Below are positions 33,266 through 47,700 of a DNA stretch of 64,000 nt, piece after piece. The number at the start of each line of letters is the position of its first letter. The stretch's first letter is position 1. Position numbers and translations under genes: made by a program. The stretch is taken from the NCBI GenBank assembly GCA_030374805.1, contig JARGSG010000207.1, forward strand, positions 62,001 through 126,000, written 5' to 3'. The DNA is from Gracilaria gracilis (Eukaryota; Rhodophyta; Florideophyceae; Gracilariales; Gracilariaceae). A model generated the notes under the pieces. The model worked only from the letters and a program-made list of their open reading frames with translations. It made no database searches and had not been told where the DNA came from.

Positions 33266-34035
33266 TCATATATCCGTTGTTATTTTCGCCTAAACTTCCT
33301 ACTACTATGAAGTCTATTTGCCTATTTAGCCCGGATTCGGGATCCGCCTATGACAGGTATGATTAGCGTTACACGTGTGTGCTCGCGCCCGATTACCGGG
33401 TGCGCCATTGCAAGAGTGCCACGGAGGTACACGTGGGTAGTGTTGGCCGGGGTGCCGGGTACTTAGATATTTTAATTGATATTTGTCAGCCGTATATAAG
33501 TGGTGGCACTTGCCGCCACTGTACGGGAAGTAAACCTCAACGAGGCCTTGGCTCTAGCTTGGGTTCCGCTTGCGCACGGTCTTCTGCCCCATTCCCGGGG
33601 AACATCGCCGCTTATCCTGACAAGTTATACACCTCCGTCACTGGGAAGCACCGATCCGTCGTTACGGCCTTATCATTCTTTCGTACACTCTTTCTGTTTT
33701 CCCGTCTTACGGCTTCGTTACACTTCGCCCTGTTGTACAGGTTTGCCTTTTTTGTCTCGGGATGATTCCCCGTTCTCACGAGTCTGTGCTCCGCAGTGCG
33801 GCTCGTTTCGCTACCTTCTATCTCGCCGCTTTTGCTACAAGATACGCCACACCCAGTGGATTCCATCCTTTTGGCACCCCGATTGCCACCCTCAACCTCC
33901 GTCTGTAAGTCGGGAAGAGGCCGCCCGGAGTTACGCCCGGCACGTGTCGGCCTCATTGGAGGGTTCTGCCACTGCTCTGCCCTAATAGAGAGCAAGGCTG
34001 AACACCTTGTGTGCGTAGCCGCTGGCGCGGTTTGT
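33266..34035. other. Non-coding stretch, possible retroelement control region
   Basis: No protein similarity seen. A TATATAAG lies at about 33493 on the plus strand. CACGTG words occur near 33372 and 33441. A pyrimidine tract ending in CAG (about 34040-34057) precedes the pogo relic and looks like a 3' splice site. It may contain a decayed long terminal repeat, but I could not define ends. Confidence 0.3.
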
Positions 34036-36000
34036 GTTCTTTCTCTCCGTTCCAGGCTTTGCCACACAGTCTAAGCTGGTTCAAAAATTCAAGATTGGTT
34101 TTCGTCGTCTTTTTAATCTGGATGAAACCTGCTTCCCTGTCGAGAACGAAGACAAAAAGAGTTCGAGAACGAAACATTACATATCCGTCGGCAATGACCC
34201 TGAGATACAAGGTGCCACTTTCAAGAATGTATCTCGAATTACCTGCTTGGCGTGTTTGTCGGTAGATGGGAATGCCAGAGACCCGATGTTCATCTACAAG
34301 CGGATAAAGGTTCGCTCCGGAAGCACTGACGGAATCTCCCTTCTGGAGCCTATCCATGAGGCCCTTTCACGGGGTTCTCTAGTGTCGGCAGGGCCAAGTA
34401 TAGCAAGCGTAGAATAAGACAACTTCTTGCAATGGGCAGAACATTTTGTCAGCCAAACAGGGAATCTACGACAGAATGGACGTCATTTGTGGCCTAAAAT
34501 GGATGGATACCGATCCCATACGTCTCTGCGGGTGCGCGAGCTGTTTTCAAGTAATCGTGTAGTGACGAATATTATTTCTGCGCATATCAGCGTCACTGCC
34601 CAGCCGCTCAATGCTTCAGTTTTTGTGGCACTGAGGACACAATTACATAAAATTCCAGCGTCTTTTGTTGCCGGATTACCTTTGCATGCTCGCGAGTTGG
34701 ATGTATTTGACGTCAGCGGCATAATTTTGAAAGCGTACTAAAAATCAATGACCCGTGACACCATTAGAAGTGGTTTTGTGAAGACCAGTTTGTCGCCCTT
34801 AGACAAATACCATTTGTTTGGCGAATATCGCCCACGTAGTGCCGAGAACTATTCACAGGGCGTTATTGTGGAGGAGATGGTAGCCATGTTACGTGCCAAG
34901 AACCAGAAGAGTGCGGGAGAACTGCTTGGAAGTGAACACGCGGGAAGAAACGTTTTCATTGACAGCAGTGAGGGTTGTAGTATAACGCCAGAAGCGGAAA
35001 GACACCACGAAGACGTCCAGGATCTTCCTCCATAGGAGGGTAGTCAGCAGACAGAGCCTCTCTGGCAAGGAACGACGAAGTCGGGTGTAAGCCGAGGCCA
35101 AGCCGTCACGACGGGCGTAGAGAGTTGAGCAAGGATCGGTGTCGGCAACACGTGTGTGGGTGAACGGGCCCTTGAGAGAGGCACGAGTCTACGGAAGTGG
35201 GGAGAGAGAAAAGGAATCCGCGAGAGCGGGAGATGGAAAGAAGGAAAAGCAGGAAAGGGCAAAAAGGCTACGGTAAACGCCGGGATTATCCCTGTACAGG
35301 GTCGAACGCGACACAAGCGGAAAACACTCTTACGAATGGGTCCTGTTAGATGACGCAGGGAGGATACACTACCCTTAGGCAAAGGAGTCTCTCTCCTTGA
35401 AGGAGTCGATGACCGCCGAAGGCGATGAAGTATAGAGCCAACCCTGGTTGGGGGAACTTTACTGTGCACGGCGGCGAGGTAGCCGCCGGGCTAAGTAGTG
35501 AGCTCGCACCAACACTAATTAAATAAGCTAACTAAATTAGGCCCACGCCCAGTGGTAATCACCCACGCGCCGTGGCGCCCGTCCCACGTGTACGTGGCCA
35601 ACCTCCTGGCTCAGCCGTGTCCCACGTGTCCTTCCCACTACAGTGGTTGTTACTATTCATATACTCCCATTTGGAGCACCCGCCCGACAGGTCGGAATAT
35701 GACTAAGTAGTCAGAAACCTCCATCAGAGGGTGTTGCACTACAAGGGTGTGGTTTTATTCTTCAACAAAGCGTACGTACTCATTAAAAAACAGGTAGAGA
35801 GGCAGCCAAAACGCTACCAGGCACAGAAACAGACAGAGAAAGCCAAGAAAGAACGCGAACAAGAGGAAATTGTGAGATAACGGGCCGTTAACAAAAGCAA
35901 CATTTTGGATGGATGTGTGCGTTGTAACCAGCGCTTTGGAGACTGGAAGTTTTTTCTTTTTCCGTTAGCAAAGCGTAGGCGTGTTGCGCGCACATGATTT
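34036..36000 (+). pseudogene. Relic pogo-type transposase, lineage 1, interrupted
   Basis: Readable blocks are RLFNLDETCFPVE (first catalytic Asp), a HYISVGND and MFIYKRIKVR strand region, WPKMDGYRSHTSLRV (second Asp, DGxxSH) and SVTAQPLNASVF, where the expected third Asp (QPLD) is Asn. The N-terminal DNA-binding part is missing. Stops occur near 34417 and 34741. The C-terminal region (KQTEKAKKEREQEE, DGCVRCNQRFGDWKFF) resumes only after about 740 bp of unrelated DNA at 35036-35775. This family is distinct from the pogo element at 36446. Confidence 0.6.
35036..35775. mobile_element. Insertion inside the pogo relic, LTR-element-like
   Basis: About 740 bp of foreign DNA. It contains CCCTTAGGCAAAGGAG and CCTTGAAGG words (35363-35405) that resemble CCCTTAGATAAGGAG just before the candidate polypurine tract of the chromovirus fossil at 19741-19800, and an AT/CACGTG-rich end. 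It may be the 3' end of a related fossil LTR element. No terminal repeats or target duplication could be fixed. Confidence 0.3.
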
Positions 36001-36349
36001 ATTTCTAAGGCAAATAAAAGCAACACTTGCAGTGAGACGGTTTTGCGGGTTGAGATGAACGAGGGAACTGGTGATACTTAAAAATGCCGTGAGCCGTAAT
36101 TTTGGAATTGTAAAGTGAAACAAGGTAGTCTTTCCAGATAGTTCGTTTGGTTCTTTTTTGGTTACCGGCGTTCAGCTTTGAAGCTGTTTTGGTCTTGGTG
36201 AGCCGGGTACCCTTCTGGGAGGATAATTTTGGGACGTGGCTGATTTTGGGACGGCTTCCCGCCAAAACCAGAAGAAACCGAAACGCATCTCTCATTCCAT
36301 CTCCCGCCATGTATCAAGAGAAAGCCACTGTATGCAACTCTAATTGACT

Positions 36350-36407
36350 CATAAAGATGCTCACTAGTTCGAAGCATCCCGCTTCTGAACTCGTGAGCAT
36401 CTTTATG
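36350..36407. repeat. Hairpin just upstream of pogo transposase
   Basis: CATAAAGATGCTCAC on the left pairs with GTGAGCATCTTTATG on the right. Inner arms TAGTTCGAAGC and GCTTCTGAACTC pair with a few mismatches around ATCCC. Total 58 bp. It ends 38 bp before the transposase ATG, so it could be an operator, a decayed terminal repeat or part of the 5' leader. Confidence 0.8.
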
Positions 36408-36445
36408 AACGCTGCAGTACGGCATTGCCGTATCTCAGTAAAGAT

Positions 36446-38581
36446 ATGCCTCAATCGATGGGAAAGCAGACTTCCGAGCACAAGAAGCGACTTCAGCGTG
36501 ATCAGAATAGGGTCCTGGCGCGAAGAGAAGCGCTGAGGCTGCTTCAATGTAACCGAAGGGTTCGCGACATTGCACGCCAAACAGGAGTTAGCAAATCTAC
36601 TGTTCACCGAATCAAAACGGCTGCTGCAAATAACCCCGAACAACTTCAGCATCTTCTTAGAGCTGAGATATGCCCTGGTCCATCCTTCACCATAGCGGAC
36701 GAAGAGTGTAAAATGATTAATCAACGTCTGATAACTGCTGCTGAACGTGGCTTTGCAGTTGACCATTTCACATTCAAGCACGTGCCCTCTCGCATTGCTG
36801 CGGATGGGCGAAAAGGATTTACAAATGGGGTGCCCAGCGATGATTTTGTTCGTAAATATAGAGCTTTCAATCGCGATATCTGCTGCAAAAGAATCGAGAA
36901 CAGAGAGAACGCCAAACTCGCGGCCCAGTCGTTTGAACATGTGGACACTTTTTTCTCGGTCCTCGAGCGCATTGGGGCGAAACATACTGAGCTTCTGACG
37001 TCTGCAAACCGTATTTGGAACGTTGATGAAACAAAGGTCAACAATCTTAACGGAAAGTATTCTAAAGTTTTCTCTGCAACAAACGTTCGGAATGGAGGTC
37101 TACGCGCCGTGAAGTCCACATACGGAGTATCAAAGCACATCACGGCTGTGATTGCCGCATCTGTTGCAGGTCGCGTGGCTCCTCTTCTTTTTATTTTCTC
37201 GGGCAAACGGAAATCTTCTGACTGGTGGGCTCCCGTTCAGGAAAAGTTTTCAAAAGCTCCGACAGGTATCATATCGCGCTTTACGAAGCCAGACTGGTTC
37301 CCCCCTGATAAAATAATGAAGGTCAGCAAAAACGGCTTGATGGAAGGCTCGTTAATGCCTTGCTTGGTGCAGCACATAGAACATACTGCGGTACGATACA
37401 TCCCAAGCAATACGAACTCCCTCCTGTTCCTGGACGGTCATTCGTCCCGGAAGGACTTAGAGTGGGTGGAGTACTGTGCCGAACGTCTAATTGAGGCAGT
37501 TATAGACGCCGCTAACACGTCTCATTTTCTGCAACCCTGCGACCAGCACATCAACAAGAGTTTTCAGAACAGCATGCGGCTGATAAGAGACGAATTTTGT
37601 CGGCAAGCGAGAGTGGACACGAACAGCGTCAACTTCAATCTGGCATGCGCTGTGTACGCCTGGGAATCAATATCGGAAGAAGATGTGAAGGCTGCTTTCA
37701 AGAAAACGGGAACCTTCCCATTTGATAGAAGATTTCCGGAGCAGTTCCGGACATACAAAGATGAAACCAATTCTTTGATAAAGAAAGACGAGGCAAAGTT
37801 AGAAGCAGCTAGACCAAACTCAGTAATGGGAAGTGTGCGGGCGAGGCAATCGGATAAGGAAACGTACTTTAGATTGGAGGCCATTATGAATGAGCCCAGG
37901 CAGGGGTACTCTCGTAAGATCCAGACGTTCACCGCTGTATTGAAAGAAACGGAAACAGTCAACTTAATTCTTATGAAACATATATCGCAACCCGGACGCG
38001 GAAAACATGCAGTGGAGATACCAAAGAATCCGCAGCACGTATTGTACGATGCCAGTCAAACGGCTGAGTGGGTGACACACGGGGAGGAGATGGCTCACAG
38101 AAAAGCCGAAGCGGAGGCTATGCAGCTTCAAACCGAAGAAAAAGAATAGCGGAAGGCCGAAAAAGTCGCACAGCGTGCGAAGGAACCGGAAAATGCAGAA
38201 AAGGCGTCCATTGAAAAGAAAAACAAACGCCTTATGGAGCAGCTTCATCGATATGGCGAGGCCAAGAAACGTGACATTAGAGCTCTGCAAAGGAAGCGTA
38301 AACGTGCAACTGAGCAGGAGCGCAAGCGTGAATTAGTAGCCAGGAAGAAACGCGCTACAGGTTTGGGGAAGGCTGTCACTTTAGCTGCTCGAAGAAGGAA
38401 AGGCGGTGGTCTGAAGGCACGCACGAAGAAGGGGGCCACGCCAGTTCGCGTGTTTCAGTTCACTGCTTTACTCGTTCTCGAAGTTGTAGACATGACAGTG
38501 GAGATTGTGGAGGGAGACAAGTTTGTCCCAGATTTAGCCGCGGAGCGCCTTTCAAGGACGTTCGAAGACAGCACAGTGTGA
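36446..38581 (+). CDS. Pogo-type transposase, lineage 2, nearly intact
   Basis: ATG 36446 opens 567 codons to a TAG at 38147; the same frame then continues with a basic, Lys/Arg-rich tail to 38581. It starts with an HTH of the Psq/resolvase type (residues about 27-60: VRDIARQTGVSKSTVHRIKT). Next is a helical region, then the DDE_1 core: WNVDETKV (about 190), TAVIAASVAGRVAPLLFIFSGK, LLFLDGHSSRKDLEWV (about 335) and NTSHFLQPCDQHINKSF (about 368). The three Asp form a DDD triad, as in Drosophila pogo and human Tigger. The TAG truncates only the basic tail, so this may be the youngest element here. No CENP-B-type second HTH is evident. Confidence 0.75.
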
Positions 38582-41496
38582 GTCCATGAACGCGCATATC
38601 TTGAGAGCGGATGACGTCCTGCACCTCGTTTGAAAGCAGAAGTGAAGGGCATTCTCAATGGCTAGATTTGAAATTATAGACCGAAAAACGTTAAGGAATT
38701 ACTTTTATATTTGTCTTAAGTGTCCCAAAACCAACCTCCGAGAAGGGTATAGGAATCTATCAGTAAAAGTATTCTATCTTGTTTATCTGTCGTCTGTTTC
38801 GACTCAAATCTAGTTTCTATTTGACAACTGACCTCATATGAGGTCAAAATATAACACTTTATAAGAATAGATGTAAACCAGTTCAGATTCGTTAAACACC
38901 TCTCTAGAACCGCATTACACTTCACATTCATGGCGGAGTAGAACATCTAGTACAAAGAACGACGCTCAGTAGTAATTGAGGAAAATATATATTTGCTACC
39001 TTCGAAAAGTTAATCAAATTTCAACCTGTTCAACGAAAAGTAGTTTTTTATCCTTCTTCATAAAGTTAACCAGAAAACTTCGACAACATATATTCAGTCT
39101 GTTTCAAATTGCTCTCAGAATAAAGGATGTAAACGGTCTGGTATAATTTACAATAGTTTTTCCACAACTTTGAAATGCCGGACTTCTCAATTTTAATGGA
39201 AATTCGTCTGGAAAGCTATGGACATCATTTTTGCAGACCTATGAAACTACCGCGTTACAAAACTGTTTTTGAGGCTTTTGTAGGTGCAATGACAAGAACT
39301 GAAACAAAAAAAAATCCGAGAATGATACCACTTTTTTGACTACATGTGACTTAATGTAATATAAAGATTGAATGTTCTTTGAGTAGGCCAGTATGTTAAA
39401 TGTGTTTAAATGCAGTCAGAATGCTTATGTACCTCTTGCGCACATACTTTCGGATCAAATAATATTAAAAAGTGCTTAGAATAAATACTAGCTGATCGTC
39501 AAAAACTATAGCAACAAAAACATTAAGTACTTTTGAAGCATTATAAGCAGTTTTTATGTTATATGTAGAATTTTTAGGCCTTTTTATTTTAATAGTAATT
39601 GTAAATGCAATCAGATGACTACGATAGCACTTATTGCATGAAATTGCTTTGCCTAAAATGGTTATTTGGGGTAATGAAACTAGTTTGATTCCATAATTGT
39701 AGTTGTTTTTTAATGAATTGCTGAATTATGTGGAAAGCTTTATCCAATTTTTTGCATTTCTCTCACTATCTGTGCTGACTTTATATGAGGTCATTTTGAT
39801 CTTATATGAAGTCAACGCGTTGGTCCGATAGACACTACCCTCGGTATATTGGGAGATACATTGTTAATGTTGATATTGTTCTAAGCCCTACTGTTTGGAC
39901 GGTAGCGGAGCTGCACTGACTGTGTTCAGTTTTCAACATGACCGTACAATATCTCAACAGACATAAGCTGCCAATATGATTGGCTTAAACACTGTATGAC
40001 ACTATGACAATTGGCTCCTACTTTGCCATGCGTTTGATTTTGCTTATGTATAGCAAGATAGACATAAGAAAAGAGTGGATTATGAGTTTTTCTTGAAACA
40101 CTCAGCCACACGTGTACATGTTGTTCTCCGAGCACATCATAGAGCATTCTGTTTGAGGTTTTTTCTCAACATTTGGTTGGTTTGTCTTTATGTCTATCTC
40201 AGTATACATTAGAATTTTTCGGTTCAAAATTAAGCCTCCCTCATTTCCCGAACAAGGGGGCACGGATAGCAGCTTTACGACTACGTCTATGAGGTAATCT
40301 CTGGTTCCAAGCGACTGTATAATCTCATTTTAGCCTCATGCAGAAAAAAAGACTACGCTTAGTGACATATATAATGTTGGGAAGAATTTTATGAAGGATG
40401 GTCTCGTAGCCAGAGTTATGCTGCAAAAGATTGGCGTCAAAAACGCCGTGGAAGTCAAAATCGAGCAGTAAGCCGTCCTTTTTGAAGCTTCACTTTTTAA
40501 TCACCCGTTCGCGTTAGGTGGTGGACAGTTAGGAATGCCCTAAAATGTAGCTTCGGGAATGGTTATCGATCGTGTAATTTGGTAGGTACCAACTGTACAG
40601 TACACGTACTGGAGGTTGAGCCTATCATTAGCTAACTTTATCTGATTGGTGAGCTCTGTACGTTGGCGACGTCGTCTGTTTTCGGCCGGGGGCCCTGAGG
40701 CCAGGCTTACTGTAACACATTCTAAAAAAATTTATCGCTGTCGACAGACTTCATCTCGCGTTACGCGAGCGTACAACCACACGTAATGATGCCAACCGTT
40801 AGGTTGACGTGGATCGGAAGAACTCGGGAAAGGAACTCGAGCAAAGATAATTCTTGAGATAACTGCAGTTGATATGCAGAGCGCTTAACTTCAACCCCTA
40901 AGAAAACTTATAATATGATCGATGGTTGAAGCAAAAGCCAATCATTACGGCTGTGGCGTTAAATCTAAGAGCTTGCCCATCACAGCAAGCTTTGCTAACC
41001 CCAACTCGACAGTTGCTTCCAATATCAACCAGCTAAATCGCCGACTGTGGCTGTGTGATAGCGATAGATCGAAAGATCACACAGTACTGTCACGATTGCG
41101 GCATCACCTTTATGTTATACAATGCCGCTGTATTTGTAAGAGTTGCTTTTGGTGTCATGGAACATTATGTTGAAACACTTCATCCAGCCAACTAGACGGA
41201 TGCGCTCCACACTGGTACTTGCACCCATCAACACATCCAACTCCTACACATTTTCTGTGAAAGAAGGTCTGCCTTTTTCTCAGATGGACTACCTTCGGTC
41301 ACGGCTTGTTGTGTGACAGACAGCTGCCGACGGCGAGGCGCTTCCGTGAAAACTTGACCTTTTTGCGATACAGGTTAGTAGATCTATCAGGTTGCATCTG
41401 CCACTCGAGTGATCACTTGTAGACCATCCCTCAGGAAGTCGTGAACGTGCAAGCGTTGATCTCACTGAGTTTTCCTTTCCCTTAAAGAGTTCTGCC
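38582..41496. other. AT-rich intergenic region with TGACCTCATATGAGGTCA palindromes
   Basis: No gene recognised in 2.9 kb. Composition is clearly more AT-rich than elsewhere. A perfect 18-bp palindrome sits at 38829-38846. TGACTTTATATGAGGTCA (39776-39793) and TGATCTTATATGAAGTCA (39797-39814) are close variants 950 bp away. These could mark the ends of a decayed element. Confidence 0.5.
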
Positions 41497-42888
41497 ATGC
41501 GCCCAGCAACCGATGAGCGTTGCTCTACTTCGCTTCTCCACGGAAAACGAACCAATATCCATGAAACGTTTTCAACACCGGTTATCACTATACTGCTCAT
41601 GGCAATATGTACCATGCTTGTCATTTCTTGCGTCGAATGGACACTGCTGCTCTTTCTTAACCATGGAACTTCTCTGTCTAATACCCATGATGTCTACTTC
41701 AGCGCCACTGCCTTTGCGCTTTTAGCTCCTGTGTTTGCAAACCCAATCCTCGGAATCGTTTCTGCGCGTTATGGGTCTGGTCCTACTCTTTGTTTCAGCT
41801 ACTTGGTTGGAGCTCTTGGGATTCTTATGATATCGCTGTTTCGCCAAAGTACTTTTCTCTTCTACGTAGGTTATGAAGTGTATGCTCTGTGTACTACCCT
41901 GCGGATAGTACGACTGAGTATCATCGCAGAAGTTGTACCTACGAGTTCTCGCACGACAGTTATGGGTGTTCATCAGCTTATGGCACCGATTGGGGCGTTG
42001 TTGGGACCCCTGCTGTGGCTCTTGATTCAAACCTGGCGTGGTCAGTTTGCTATCGCAAACTGGTTGGTCATTGACCGTTTCTTGATCAATTATTTGGCGT
42101 CAGTTGGATTATTGGTGGGCATGTTCGTTATTGGAATGGCAACGCTTCGGTCACTTCCAACCGCGGTGAATGATACAAGCCAAGAGAACGCTAATGTTGG
42201 AGGCCGCTACAACTCAATAGCTGGTGGGAAGAGCGTGAAGGTCGATGTGAACGCTGCAAATGAAGACATGTCAAGCATTGCCGACGTCAGTGGATTGGAG
42301 TGGTCCCGGTTTAGTAGGTTTGGAAGATTCACGTACTATTGTGCGTTGACTTTGCTAATGGAAAGCACGATGGCCTTGGTGCGAGTAAGTTTTCAGCCCG
42401 TGCTAATTGGAGTTTACGGAGCCGATGATGAAGAGGTCGGGAAAGTATACAGCATTATTGCGGGACTCGCTTTTGTGCCGTCGGTGGCAGTAGCTCTTCT
42501 TTCAAGAGTTGTGAAAGACCGGGACATTATGCTGATGGGAATGACACTTAAGTTGAGCGGCTCACTGATGTGCCTTCCATTCTTTGGAAGAGTAAGAAAA
42601 TGGCAACTTGTGACAGGGTACATGTTGTGCAGCAAAGCGTCGAACTTTTTCCTGACGGCGGCGTTTAGCGCATTCAGCAAGAGCGCGGGTGGAAAGAATC
42701 AAGGAAAGCAAATGGGGTATTTGTGGAGTGTTTGTCAGGTTGGACCTGCTGTGATTCAATTCTTTTTTGCAAGCTCGTTAGTGGATCTGTTCGGTTCTTG
42801 GGGTTTTGGTATATGTGCGCTTCCTGTTCTGGCTGGATTTGTGCTGGTTTTTCATCCTTGGGGGTGGCGACTACTCGGAGCTCATTAG
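41497..42888 (+). CDS. Major facilitator superfamily transporter
   Basis: 463 residues from ATG 41497, single exon. Twelve hydrophobic segments in two groups of six. They are divided by a hydrophilic loop at residues about 225-265 (TAVNDTSQEN to LEWSRFSRF). GIVSARYGSGPTL between segments 2 and 3 is a weak version of the MFS loop motif GxxxDRxGRR. It is an integral membrane transporter; the substrate cannot be told. General shape recalls eukaryotic MFSD8/SPX-less vacuolar types, but I see no decisive motif. It is the first host gene right of the mobile region. The 5' side is AT-rich with no clear promoter box. Confidence 0.8.
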   Translation: MRPATDERCSTSLLHGKRTNIHETFSTPVITILLMAICTMLVISCVEWTLLLFLNHGTSLSNTHDVYFSATAFALLAPVFANPILGIVSARYGSGPTLCFSYLVGALGILMISLFRQSTFLFYVGYEVYALCTTLRIVRLSIIAEVVPTSSRTTVMGVHQLMAPIGALLGPLLWLLIQTWRGQFAIANWLVIDRFLINYLASVGLLVGMFVIGMATLRSLPTAVNDTSQENANVGGRYNSIAGGKSVKVDVNAANEDMSSIADVSGLEWSRFSRFGRFTYYCALTLLMESTMALVRVSFQPVLIGVYGADDEEVGKVYSIIAGLAFVPSVAVALLSRVVKDRDIMLMGMTLKLSGSLMCLPFFGRVRKWQLVTGYMLCSKASNFFLTAAFSAFSKSAGGKNQGKQMGYLWSVCQVGPAVIQFFFASSLVDLFGSWGFGICALPVLAGFVLVFHPWGWRLLGAH

Positions 42889-44475
<1,587 letters not shown>

Positions 44476-44707
44476 CCATTACATGTCCTGCCTCCATATG
44501 TCCTGCCTCCATATGTACTTCAATCCCCCCATGTAAACCAGCGTTAACCGTCTCTGACCGCACTCCTTAACACACTCACATTCAAGTGCCATGTGCTACG
44601 AAGTATTCGAATGTTCATCCTTTGGGAAACATCTTCTACGTACAACTTTCTGTGAACTCATCGACAACAGCGCAAGAATCATTTCAACTTCTTTCGCTTC
44701 TCCTGTA

Positions 44708-47700
44708 TCACCCTGCCCCGACCTCAACAATTCGCCCACTCAGAACCTCCAGATCATTGGGTCCACCAGCAGCGTTCATTCTCTTCATTCGTGCAGCATC
44801 AGAAACCTTCTCGCGAATACAAAATGTGGCGTACGCGGACAACACTGCTAATGCTACTTCCTTATCGTCTCCCCCAAGCCATTTCTCTACCAACAGACGC
44901 TTCGCTGGCCATATCCCTTCCCAACTGATTACTTTCGCCTCCTTCCGCATCCAGAATTTGGTGAGGTCTTTTAAGGACGACAGATCTTGAGAATCCCCGA
45001 CTCTTCCGTACCCAGCGATGGCAAGAGATGAAACAGCAATGTCTTGAACTGACTCACATTGGATTCCATGGTACTCGAAGAGCAAATCAAGCCCATCATC
45101 GCCCCCTACAGCAACCTTCTGTACTTTTGGGTCTTCAAGTACTTCTGCTACAACCTCTGGCACCCAGAACATGTCCGAGACATGGTCCGAATGGGACTCA
45201 CGCTCACGCCTTTGCCGCTTATCAATTCGTATTACGATGCATGAGTTTGCCGTCGAAAAGCACAGTATTGGTCGTTTCAACTCTTCTGACTCATTATCAT
45301 TTTCATCAAACCCGAAACTGTCATCAACAGAGAGCCGCGCAAACTTCGAATCAATGAAGGCTCCCAGTTCGGCTCCTGGCTGTGCGTGGGCTCCAAACCA
45401 TTTTTCACAATCGAACTCACTTTTGGCGACAACGAGCTCATAGTCATTTGGGAGCTCCAGACTGTAGTCCATGTCATCAACAATGTCGTCACCAGAGGCA
45501 TTTGAAATCTCATCATCACTAGTTCGCACTATCACCTCAGATGCTTTCGGTATGCTAGCGAAAGTCTTTTTTGCTGGTGCACGTCCTGGCTCTATAATGC
45601 AATGATACTGCTCCGCGCCCGGTGATTTCAACTCGATCAAAATCTCAAGTGCTTTGCGAGCCCACTTTTGTCTCGCATTGCTTTTCGATGATCCGTACTC
45701 AGCAAACACCTTCCGCCCGTGATCTTTGGTGACCAATGTCGCGCTGCAGCGCCACCGATCTTCGTCGTTTTCACTTACCTCTTCTGTCTCACAGTTGGGT
45801 TGAATGGGCAAGTGTCCTTCACGAACCAGGAGATTCAAGGCATTTAGTGCTGTCTGGGATCTGATGGCCTGGGTATTTTGTTTCCCACCGGATTCTGTGG
45901 AGAACAATTCCGGAACTCTAGACTTCAAACTCGAAAGAAGCTCTTTGGCCGCAGCTTTCTTCGCACGGCTCTTGTTTCTGCCAATTGTGATAGTTTCAAC
46001 TTCCTCTGTAGGTGATTTGTTCAGCAGTCTTGCGATCATCGTGCACCTCCATCCCGAAGCTCCTTTTCCTCGAACATACACTTGTTCAAACCGTGGATTT
46101 GGGATGAAGACAAACTTCTTTTTCTGTGGCAACTGATTAAGACAGGAAACATAGTCTACTCCGTCTTCTTCTTCGTCGCATGGAATTGCGTCGACTTCGT
46201 TCTGGGATGTCTCTAGAGGTTTCTTCGTCTGAGATTTCTTAGCTGGATGTTTCTTGTTTTTCTTCGACTGTCCATCTTCGTTTGCAGTTTTTGCCCTGCC
46301 ATCCATATCAGAGTCTGAAGATATCCGTGGCTTTTCGATGTTGTTTGCAGATTCTTTCGTTGGTTCCGCACTCGGCGGTGTATCTACTTTCTCTGGTCTG
46401 GCCTCAGGAGTCGTCTGCGGCACGGTCGGTCGCGTCGGAAAGGATGGGCCTTCATGATCAGGTCTAGGCACTGTAGGCGGACTGACCGAAAACGGGTTGC
46501 ACGATATTGGGATGCCATTCATAGCTGGGTTGAAATGGGCCGATTGATGAGGGTACACACTTCCCCCAGGACTTTGAAGATAAGGGTTCACGACCATTTG
46601 AGGTACATGGGCAAGGAAGTTTGGCTGCATTGGCAGCTGACCTTGATAACCCATCATCGATGTCATGGGAGAAAACGGAAGAAAAGGGGGATGAAATCTG
46701 TTCAGCTGCATGAGTGCTTCTGGTGGCAGTCCGTGAACTCGTTCGTCTGGGGCTTGACCAAGATGTGAAGGTCCACGTCCAAAGTGCGGATTGGGCATAC
46801 CATTATCATTGCCATTTGCAGCGTTTACCCCTGGCCTGTTCATGTTGACGGAATCAAATCTTAGTTGACCCCCAGGTGGAATTGTGGGCACTGCGAATGC
46901 ATGAGGAAACGGCGGACCCCCTACTACCGGGGGTGCCGTATCAAAATGCGGTACCCTGATTTCGTGGTTGGATAGTGCAGGATCAGGAAGGCTGTTGCGC
47001 CTGGGAACCTCCGTGTTTCCAGGAGCACCCGCGTTCTGCGCATGGTTATTCGTGGTATGTTGAATGGTGGATGAAGTTTCGTTTCGTCTTGCAGACGCAG
47101 GGCCAGAATGTCTGCGCTGCTGGTTTCCCCGTGGATGTGCAGCAAGGCGACCGGGGTTCGTGGTAGGTGGAACATGGGGGTTCATCTGCGACGCACGGTG
47201 TTTGTTCGCTTCTAATGGTTTGCTCAATTTGGAAGCGTTTGATATTCTGGTAGAGGTGCGCGACCGAAGCGGATCCTGTTCTGATACAGCTGCTTCCGTC
47301 CTTCGCAGCGCCGAGGAGGGCGTTTTGCGAGCGACGCGCGTTCCAAGCGAGACGGAGGCCGGCGTTCTTGATCCGTGACTGATCGGGCGTTCGAAACCGT
47401 CGGCTTTCGAACGCCTGACATCAGCGGGTTTGGGAGTGGGCGGAGTTCGTTTCGCTGCGAATACACCTTCCTTCTCTAGGCTGAAGTTAAGGTGCGCGCT
47501 CTCCTCGGGCGGGATGGAATGTGTTCGGGTATGCCTAGGGATTCGGTCGTTGTGGTCGTAAACAGGAACGCCTACGTCTACCTCGGCGTTGTGTGTGGGC
47601 GTTTTCCGCGAGGGTGCTGCAAGATTGTTGGGCGGCGAGGACTTGGGCATGCGAGAAGGGTCTCTAGCTGGAGTGGTGTGGTGGGTTCGGCGCTTTTTGG

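Noticed and set aside
35044-35469. Minus-strand 141-codon frame inside the pogo relic
   Set aside because: Low-complexity Pro/Ser/Arg frame opposite a purine-rich strand; no similarity recognised.
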